A stretch of DNA of 64,000 nucleotides from positions 62,001 to 126,000 of the forward strand of contig NZ_BMVO01000001.1 in assembly GCF_014650755.1 (NCBI RefSeq), read 5' to 3'. The position numbers and the translations under genes are program-made. This document shows, one piece after another, positions 58,810-64,000 of this stretch (position 1 is the first letter of the stretch; each line of letters opens with the position of its first letter). The stretch is from Streptomyces chryseus (GTDB lineage: Bacteria > Actinomycetota > Actinomycetes > Streptomycetales > Streptomycetaceae). The notes beneath the pieces were generated by a model. That model saw nothing but the letters and a program-made list of their open reading frames with translations, had not been told where the DNA came from and ran no database searches.

Positions 58810-59697
58810 ATGACCGCGTCAAGCCCTTTCGGCCGCGCCCTGTGCGCCATGATCACACCCTTCACCTCCGCCGGAGAACTGGACCTCAACGGGGCCCAGT
58901 CGCTCGCCGACCGCCTGGTGTCCGAGGGGGGCTGCGAGGGGCTCGTGCTGAACGGCACCACCGGTGAGTCCCCGACCACCACCGACGCCGAGAAGAGCGC
59001 GCTCGTACGGGCCGTCCGTGAGGCTGTGGGCGACCGGGCGGCTCTCCTGTCGGGCGTCGGCAGCGCCGACACCCGGCACACGGTCGAACTGGCGCGGGAG
59101 GCGGAACGGGCGGGCACGGACGGCCTGTTGGTGGTCACGCCGTACTACAGCCGGCCGCCGCAGGACGCCGTGGAGGCACACTTCCGGCGGGTCGCGGACG
59201 CGGTCGGCGTCCCGCTGATGCTGTACGACATCCCGGGCCGCACCGGCACCCGCATCGAGGTGGAGACGATGCTGCGCCTCGCCGGCCATCCCCGGATCAC
59301 CGCCGTCAAGGACTGCGCGTACGATCTGCTGGGCAGCGCCACCGTCATGTCGAGGACGGATCTCGCCTACTACTCGGGCAGCGAGGAACTGAACCTGCCG
59401 CTCTACGCGTTGGGTGGCGCGGGCTGTGTCAGTACGGTCGCCAACTGCGCGCCCCGCGCGGTGCGGGCCGTCCTGGACGCGTACGACGCCGGTGACACGG
59501 CGGGAGCGGCGCTCGCCCACGGGCGCGCGGTGCCCCTGATCACGCTGATGATGGCGTCGGGCCTGCCGGGCACGGTCACCGCGAAGGGGCTGCTCGGCGC
59601 GCTCGGGCTGCCGTCCGGCCCGGTCCGGGAACCGCTGCGGCCCGCCGACCGCATGACGGTCGACGGGCTGCTGGCTGCCTACCAGGTCCTGATCTGA
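58810..59697 (+). CDS. dapA: 4-hydroxy-tetrahydrodipicolinate synthase (DapA)
   Basis: 295 aa TIM-barrel: ALCAMITPFTSAGELDLNG, NGTTGESPTTTDAEK, the catalytic Tyr in LMLYDIPGRTG and the Schiff-base Lys in ITAVKDCAYDL. The motifs fit DapA, which condenses pyruvate with aspartate semialdehyde for lysine and diaminopimelate; a DapA-like aldolase of another pathway cannot be excluded. dapD lies 1.2 kb away on the other strand, which supports the lysine role. Confidence 0.82.
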   Translation: MTASSPFGRALCAMITPFTSAGELDLNGAQSLADRLVSEGGCEGLVLNGTTGESPTTTDAEKSALVRAVREAVGDRAALLSGVGSADTRHTVELAREAERAGTDGLLVVTPYYSRPPQDAVEAHFRRVADAVGVPLMLYDIPGRTGTRIEVETMLRLAGHPRITAVKDCAYDLLGSATVMSRTDLAYYSGSEELNLPLYALGGAGCVSTVANCAPRAVRAVLDAYDAGDTAGAALAHGRAVPLITLMMASGLPGTVTAKGLLGALGLPSGPVREPLRPADRMTVDGLLAAYQVLI

Positions 59698-59704
59698 TCC
59701 GTGG

Positions 59705-59929
59705 TCAGCCGGAGACGCCGATCCGGCCGAGGATCGCGGTGTGCTCCAGGACGTCCTCCAGCGGATCGTCGATCTGCCCCGTGGAGATCAGCATGACGCG
59801 GGGCGCGTTGTGCGCGTTGGTGTGCGTCTCGTCGGCGTGGGCCACGCCCGCGGACAGCCCCACCGCCATCAGAACCGCACCGCATCCGGTCATCCGTCGT
59901 GCCAGTGCCCGTACCTGCTGCGCCGTCAT
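59705..59929 (-). CDS. Small secreted protein, unknown function
   Basis: 74 aa from an ATG five bases after GGGAGC; a longer frame to 60013 lacks a site. Signal peptide ALARRMTGCGAVLMAVGLSAGVAHA, leaving a mature peptide of about 45 residues with DETHTNAHNAPRVMLISTGQIDDPLEDVLEHTAILG. Its 3' end is 7 bp from the dapA stop (convergent). No known family. Confidence 0.6.
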   Translation of the reverse strand: MTAQQVRALARRMTGCGAVLMAVGLSAGVAHADETHTNAHNAPRVMLISTGQIDDPLEDVLEHTAILGRIGVSG

Positions 59930-60147
59930 GCCGCTCCCTCGCCCTGAATCATCGTGCGATGTGCCGACCTGCTTATCCACCCTGCTTATCCACCCGAACG
60001 GCCCAGAGGTCACGCGACGTCATCCGTCAGAGTGCGATTCCCGGCGTCCGGTACGGCGCGCACGGCCGCGTCCGGCACCGGGCGGGGCACCATGGTGCCT
60101 ACAGTGACCACACCGGCTCCTCAGACAACCTGAGAGGTGAGCGCCAG

Positions 60148-60843
60148 ATGCCGCTCGGCACTCTTCGCCCGAGCCCGCTGGTCGAGCAGGCCGCCGAGAA
60201 CCTGCGCGAGCAGATCTCGTGCGGCCACTGGCCGGTCGGCTCGAAGCTGCCCGGTGAGACGACGCTCGCCAAGACCCTGGGCGTGGGCCGCTCGACGGTC
60301 CGCGAGGCGCTGCGCGCCCTGGCGGGGGCGGGCCTGGTGCAGCCCCGGCAGGGCGCCGGCGTCTTCGTCATCGCCACCCGGCCGGAGGTCGACTGGCCCA
60401 CGCGCCTGCGCCGGGCGGCGGTGGCCGACGTGTACGAGGTCAGGATGCTTCTGGAGGTCCAGGCCGCCCGCCTCGCGGCGCTCCGCAGAACCGACGAGGA
60501 CCTGGCCGCGCTGCGCACCGCGCTGGACGCGCGCCGGGCGGCGGCCGGGGGCGACGACGCGGCTTTCGTCGACGCGGACATCGCCCTGCACACCGCCGTG
60601 GTGAGCGCCGCGCACAACCCCGTACTCACCGACCTCTTCGCGGAGTTCGCCCCGGCCCTGCGCCAGGCCCTGATCGACCTGCCGGACCTCCTGCCCCGGC
60701 GCACGGCAGACCCCGGCACCGGCGACGACAGCCACACCACCCTGGTCGACGCCATCACCGCCTGCGACCCGGACACGGCGGACCACACCCTGACGACGGA
60801 ACTGACGGCGGTCCTGACCCGGCTGAAGCACTCGGAGAGCTGA
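60148..60843 (+). CDS. FadR-type GntR-family transcriptional regulator
   Basis: 231 aa, GAGAGGTGA before the ATG. Residues 8-75 form the winged helix with ISCGHWPVGSKLPGETTLAKTLGVGRSTVREALRALAGAGLVQPRQGAGVFV. The helical FCD ligand domain follows, with metal-type residues in VDADIALHTAVVSAAHNPVL and DSHTTLVDAI. FadR-type regulators sense carboxylic acids. The gene stands alone; targets are unknown. Confidence 0.88.
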   Translation: MPLGTLRPSPLVEQAAENLREQISCGHWPVGSKLPGETTLAKTLGVGRSTVREALRALAGAGLVQPRQGAGVFVIATRPEVDWPTRLRRAAVADVYEVRMLLEVQAARLAALRRTDEDLAALRTALDARRAAAGGDDAAFVDADIALHTAVVSAAHNPVLTDLFAEFAPALRQALIDLPDLLPRRTADPGTGDDSHTTLVDAITACDPDTADHTLTTELTAVLTRLKHSES

Positions 60844-60885
60844 CGGTCGCCCGCGCACCGTCCACGGGGCTGTGCGGCACGGGCA

Positions 60886-60914
60886 GCGGCGGCCCGACGT
60901 GGTCAGGCCGCCGC
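60886..60914. terminator. Hairpin between the GntR gene and convergent dapD
   Basis: Perfect 9-bp stem (60886-60894 with 60906-60914), 11-nt loop, between two convergent stops. Confidence 0.6.
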
Positions 60915-60933
60915 ATTGCGCCGGTGCGGACGG

Positions 60934-61923
60934 TCAGTTGTGGCTGTGCAGGATTTCGTTGAGGCCGCCCCAGACCGCGTTGTTCGGGCGGGCCTCGACG
61001 GTGCCGGTCACCGAGTTCCGGCGGAAGAGGATGTTGCTGGCGCCGGAGAGCTCGCGGGCCTTGACGATCTGGCCGTCGGGCATCGTGACCCGGGTGCCCG
61101 CCGTGACGTACAGGCCGGCCTCGACGACGCACTCGTCGCCCAGCGCGATGCCGACGCCCGCCTCGGCGCCGACCAGGCAGCGCTCGCCGATGACGATGCG
61201 GACGTTGCCGCCGCCGGAGAGGGTGCCCATGGTGGACGCGCCGCCGCCGATGTCGGAGCCGTCGCCGACGACGACGCCGGCCGAGATGCGGCCCTCGACC
61301 ATGGAGGTGCCGAGCGTGCCGGCGTTGAAGTTGACGAAGCCCTCGTGCATCACCGTCGTGCCCTCGGCGAGGTGCGCGCCGAGGCGGACGCGGTCGGCGT
61401 CGGCGATGCGGACGCCCTTGGGCGCGACGTAGTCCGTCATGCGCGGGAACTTGTCGACCGAGGTCACCTGGAGGTGCAGCCCCTCGGCGCGGGCGTTCAG
61501 CCGTACGGTCTCCAGCTGGTCGACGGCGACCGGGCCGAGCGACGTCCAGGCGACGTTGGCGAGGAGGCCGAAGACGCCGTCCAGGTTCTGGCCGTGCGGC
61601 TGGACCAGCCGGTGCGAGAGCAGGTGCAGGCGCAGGTACGCGTCGTGGGCGTCCAGCGGCTTGTCGTCGAGCGAGGCGATGACCGTACGGACGGCGACGA
61701 CCTCGACGCCGCGCCGGGCGTCGGGGCCGAGGGCCTTCGGCGCGGAGGCGCCGAGCAGCTCGGCGGCGCGCTCTGCGGTGAGGCGCTCGGTGCCGGCGGG
61801 ACCGGGCTCGGCGACGAGCTCGGGGGCGGGGAACCAGGTGTCCAGGACGGTGCCGTCAGCGGCGAGGGTGGCGAGGCCGGCGGCGACGGCGCCGGTGGTG
61901 CGAGTAGCAGTCGTATCGGTCAT
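60934..61923 (-). CDS. dapD: Tetrahydrodipicolinate N-succinyltransferase
   Basis: 329 aa of the longer actinobacterial DapD type. The N-terminal half is specific to this type ([69 protein letters not shown]), followed by left-handed beta-helix hexapeptides ([51 protein letters not shown]). It succinylates tetrahydrodipicolinate in lysine and diaminopimelate synthesis in the cytoplasm. A single gene without a close operon partner. Confidence 0.94.
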   Translation of the reverse strand: MTDTTATRTTGAVAAGLATLAADGTVLDTWFPAPELVAEPGPAGTERLTAERAAELLGASAPKALGPDARRGVEVVAVRTVIASLDDKPLDAHDAYLRLHLLSHRLVQPHGQNLDGVFGLLANVAWTSLGPVAVDQLETVRLNARAEGLHLQVTSVDKFPRMTDYVAPKGVRIADADRVRLGAHLAEGTTVMHEGFVNFNAGTLGTSMVEGRISAGVVVGDGSDIGGGASTMGTLSGGGNVRIVIGERCLVGAEAGVGIALGDECVVEAGLYVTAGTRVTMPDGQIVKARELSGASNILFRRNSVTGTVEARPNNAVWGGLNEILHSHN

Positions 61924-62086
61924 GCCCGAACGCTAACCGGCTCCGGCGTGTCGAGGCGAACCGGTCCCGGATGCCGGGCGCCCGCGCCCGGCACACCGCC
62001 CCGGACCGGGGGCCGTCAGCCGCCGGATCGTGTGCGCCCGTCCGGCGGCAGCGGCGCGCCGGCCGCCGTCCGGTCGTGGCCCGGGG

Positions 62087-62641
62087 TCACCCGGTGGGCG
62101 GCCGCCGGCCGATGACGCGGGCGAGCATCTCGCGCGCGTACGCCGCGTCGTACGCCGCGCCGGTCAGCAGGACCTGGAGGCAGATCCCGTCCATCAGCGC
62201 GACCAGCGCCCGCGCCGTGACCGGATCGGTGCGCCGCGCCAGCTGGTCGGCCATGCCCGTGCACCACTCGGCGGCGACCGGGCGCAGGGCCGGCCTGCGC
62301 AGCGCGGCCAGGTAGAGCTCGTACTCCAGCTCCACCCCCGTACGGTCCCCCGACAGCCACTCCCCCAGGACCTTGGCCAGTTCGTCCGCCAGGTCGGCCC
62401 GCGGGTCCTCGAAGGCGCCGCGTGCGGCCACCGCCTTCGCGAACCCCTCGTTGGTCTGCCGCAGCGCGGCGACCATCAGCTCGTCGAGCGTCCTGAAGTG
62501 GTACGTCGTCGAGCCGAGCGGTACGTCCGCCTCGGCCGCGGCCGACCGGTGGCTCAGTCCGGCGATGCCCTTGCGCCCCACGACGCGTATCGCGGCGTCG
62601 ATGATGCGCTGCCGGCGCTCGGGGTCGTACCGGCGGGCCAT
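62087..62641 (-). CDS. TetR-family transcriptional regulator, partner of the SMR pump
   Basis: 184 aa from the ATG at 62641, which overlaps the SMR stop (ATGA). The HTH is RRQRIIDAAIRVVGRKGIAGLSHRSAAAEADVPLGSTTYHFRTLDELMVAAL. The C-terminal ligand domain includes ELEYELYLAALRRPALRPVAAEW. Translational coupling to the pump and two palindromic operators in front of the pump gene point to autorepression relieved by the pump's substrate. Confidence 0.88.
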   Translation of the reverse strand: MARRYDPERRQRIIDAAIRVVGRKGIAGLSHRSAAAEADVPLGSTTYHFRTLDELMVAALRQTNEGFAKAVAARGAFEDPRADLADELAKVLGEWLSGDRTGVELEYELYLAALRRPALRPVAAEWCTGMADQLARRTDPVTARALVALMDGICLQVLLTGAAYDAAYAREMLARVIGRRPPTG

Positions 62642-62967
62642 CAGTGCGCGCCACCGAGGTTGAGCAGGACCACGCCGACGATGACCAGTCCGATCCCGGC
62701 CAGTTTGGCGGCGTTCGCCGACTCCCCGAGGAAGAAGATGCCGATCGCGGCGACGGCGGCGGTGCCGGCGCCCGCCCAGATCGCGTAGGCGGTGCCGACC
62801 GACATGGACTTGAGGGTCTGGGCGAGCAGGGTGAAGGCGAGCAGATAGCCGGCGGCCGTGCCGAGCGAGGGCCACAGCTTGGTGAATCCGTCGCTGTACT
62901 TCATGGCCGTGGTCCCGGCCACCTCCGCCGCGATGGCCGCGGCCAGCAGTACGTAGGGCGTGGGCAT
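62641..62967 (-). CDS. Small multidrug resistance (SMR) efflux protein
   Basis: 108 aa, four membrane helices, the normal SMR size. The essential Glu is in AAAIAAEVAGTTAMKYSDGF (helix 1), and helix 3 has YAIWAGAGTAAVAAIGIFFLGE. It exports cationic drugs or guanidinium-like compounds using protons and should act as a homodimer. The start is the ATG at 62967; a second ATG at 62985 would put the operator inside the gene. The first palindrome overlaps the start codon. Confidence 0.9.
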   Translation of the reverse strand: MPTPYVLLAAAIAAEVAGTTAMKYSDGFTKLWPSLGTAAGYLLAFTLLAQTLKSMSVGTAYAIWAGAGTAAVAAIGIFFLGESANAAKLAGIGLVIVGVVLLNLGGAH

Positions 62968-63007
62968 GTGTACGAGAGTACACATGCTTGTGTACGGCCG
63001 TACACAA
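62965..63007. promoter_or_regulatory. Two tandem palindromic operators for the SMR/TetR operon
   Basis: Operator 1 (62965-62986) has 9-bp arms CATGTGTAC and GTACACATG around GAGA. Operator 2 (62988-63007) is a perfect 20-bp palindrome with arms TTGTGTACGG and CCGTACACAA. Both share TGTGTAC-N4-GTACACA, and their centres are 22 bp apart, two helical turns. They overlap and precede the SMR start, as expected for TetR repression. Confidence 0.85.
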
Positions 63008-63127
63008 CGCCGCGCCGCCGGTGCGCCTCCCCCTCACGCGCGCGTGCCCGCAAACCGCGTTCTGTCGGGCGACAGCCACCCGATACGGTGTACCGCCCGG
63101 TCAGGGCCTGAACGCAACGGAGTGAAA

Positions 63128-64000
63128 GTGGCGCACGATTCGGGCTGGAACGGCCCCCACGGCGGCGGACCGCACCCAGGACCCCCGCAACCACCGCAAC
63201 CCCCGCCGCCGCCCGGCTGGGGCGGCGGCTGGATGCCGCCCCCTCCCCCGCCCAAGCCCGGCGTCATCCCGCTGGCGCCGCTCTCACTCGGGGACCTCCT
63301 CGGCGGTTCGATGACGACGGTGGGCCGGTACTGGAAGCAACTGCTGGGCATAGCCGTGCTCATGTACGGCGGCGCGCTCCTGGTGACGCTCGCGGCCCTG
63401 GCGGTCGCCTACTCCGCGACCAGCGACACCCTGGACAGGGCCATCGAGAGCGACGCGTACGACGACTCGTTCGGCGCCGGCGACGCGGTTCCCCTGATCG
63501 TCGCGTTCGTCGTGGTGGGCCTCGTCGCCCTCCTGGCCATGGTGGTCGCCAACGCGGCCATCATGGCCGCCTGCCCCGCCGTCCTCCAGGACGCGGTGCT
63601 CGGCCGCCGTACGACCCTCGGCGCGGTGTGGCGGCGCGCCTGGGCCCGGGTGCCCGCCGTGATCGGCGCGATGCTGCTGCCCTGGCTCGTCGCGATCCTG
63701 ATCATGGGCATCTTCATGGGCAGCTACGTCCTGATGATCGTGTCGTTCGTGACGGACGAAGCGTCCGTGGCCTGGGCCGTGGGCGGTTTCGTCCTGATGC
63801 TGGCGTGCATACCCGTGGCGGTCTGGATGTGGGTGCTGTTCAGCCTGGCTCCGGCGGCCGTGGTCTTCGAGTCCCAGCGGCCCGTCGCCGCGCTGCGCCG
63901 CTCGGCCCGGCTGGTGAAGGGCTCGTGGTGGCGGATCTTCGGCATCAGCCTGCTGGCGTGGCTCATCGCCATGGTCGCGGGGTACATCGTGCAGTTCCCG
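63128..64000 (+). CDS. Multi-pass membrane protein (GlpQ-membrane-domain-like), 3' end outside window
   Basis: 291 codons are open to the last base. A GTG start at 63128 follows GGAG at 5-base spacing. The first 50 residues are Gly/Pro/His-rich (GPPQPPQPPPPPGWGGGW), then PLSLGDLLGGSMTTVGRYWKQLLGIAVL begins the membrane part, with about five hydrophobic segments so far and FESQRPVAALRRSARLVKGSWWRIFGI late. This matches proteins annotated as glycerophosphoryl diester phosphodiesterase membrane domain in Streptomyces; the function is unknown. Confidence 0.75.
   Translation, partial: MAHDSGWNGPHGGGPHPGPPQPPQPPPPPGWGGGWMPPPPPPKPGVIPLAPLSLGDLLGGSMTTVGRYWKQLLGIAVLMYGGALLVTLAALAVAYSATSDTLDRAIESDAYDDSFGAGDAVPLIVAFVVVGLVALLAMVVANAAIMAACPAVLQDAVLGRRTTLGAVWRRAWARVPAVIGAMLLPWLVAILIMGIFMGSYVLMIVSFVTDEASVAWAVGGFVLMLACIPVAVWMWVLFSLAPAAVVFESQRPVAALRRSARLVKGSWWRIFGISLLAWLIAMVAGYIVQFP

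Overview
The window is chromosomal DNA from a Streptomyces or a very close relative. It has very high GC with strong third-position GC bias, frequent GTG starts, ATGA/GTGA stop-start overlaps, an ectoine/hydroxyectoine operon beside a cobalamin cluster, a LAETG sortase substrate, a Tat-exported PhoX-like protein and an iron box. As I recall it, gene content and order resemble the cob - ect - PBP/ECF sigma - dapA/dapD stretch of the S. coelicolor chromosome; that comparison was not computed.

Layout. 1-16615: cobalamin biosynthesis (end of cobQ, cobN, a ChlI/ChlD-type chelatase subunit, cobO, cobB, cobI, cobM, cobL, a cbiG-cobJ fusion, cobH, cbiX, cobC), nearly all translationally coupled and interrupted only by an antisense ZIP metal transporter. 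16684-20148: a secreted LAETG protein, an amidohydrolase and a class V aminotransferase. 20177-23785: terminator, regulatory region, ectABCD and a bidirectional terminator. 23792-24847: another class V aminotransferase. 24917-29219: an frnE (DsbA-family oxidoreductase) gene broken in two. Its first 12 codons lie at 29184-29219, its 3' two thirds at 24917-25430 with an extra frameshift, and about 3.75 kb of accessory DNA sits between. That DNA carries an XRE/TPR regulator facing a four-gene operon: two very small proteins, a glycine-rich-domain-like protein and a divergent protein kinase. 29414-31831: ketoglutarate-semialdehyde dehydrogenase and an IclR regulator sharing an operator.

31833-41632: acetyltransferase, a membrane protein with a histidine kinase and LuxR-type regulator, an orphan class B PBP, an S37 peptidase, an ECF sigma factor with a small membrane partner, a PIG-V-like mannosyltransferase and a DinB-like protein. 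41753-44496: a penicillin-acylase-like and an acetyltransferase gene (desG/desH-like) behind an iron box. 44574-47732: uronate dehydrogenase and 5-dehydro-4-deoxyglucarate dehydratase with an unknown partner. With the dehydrogenase at 29.4-30.9 kb these complete an oxidative uronate route to 2-oxoglutarate. 47797-55248: a small conserved protein, a double TerD protein, a small KOW/Tudor-like protein, a kinase, a PhoX-like protein, an SDR and a large acidic conserved protein. 55320-57288: a secreted nuclease behind a PHO-box-like element. 57301-64000: ABM-domain protein, acetyltransferase, dapA-like gene, small secreted protein, FadR-type regulator, dapD, an SMR efflux/TetR pair with two palindromic operators, and the start of a multi-pass membrane protein that runs off the end.

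No tRNA, rRNA, CRISPR array, transposase or integrase was found. Convergent gene ends are often closed by perfect GC-rich hairpins. The most unusual structure is the split frnE with its accessory cassette.
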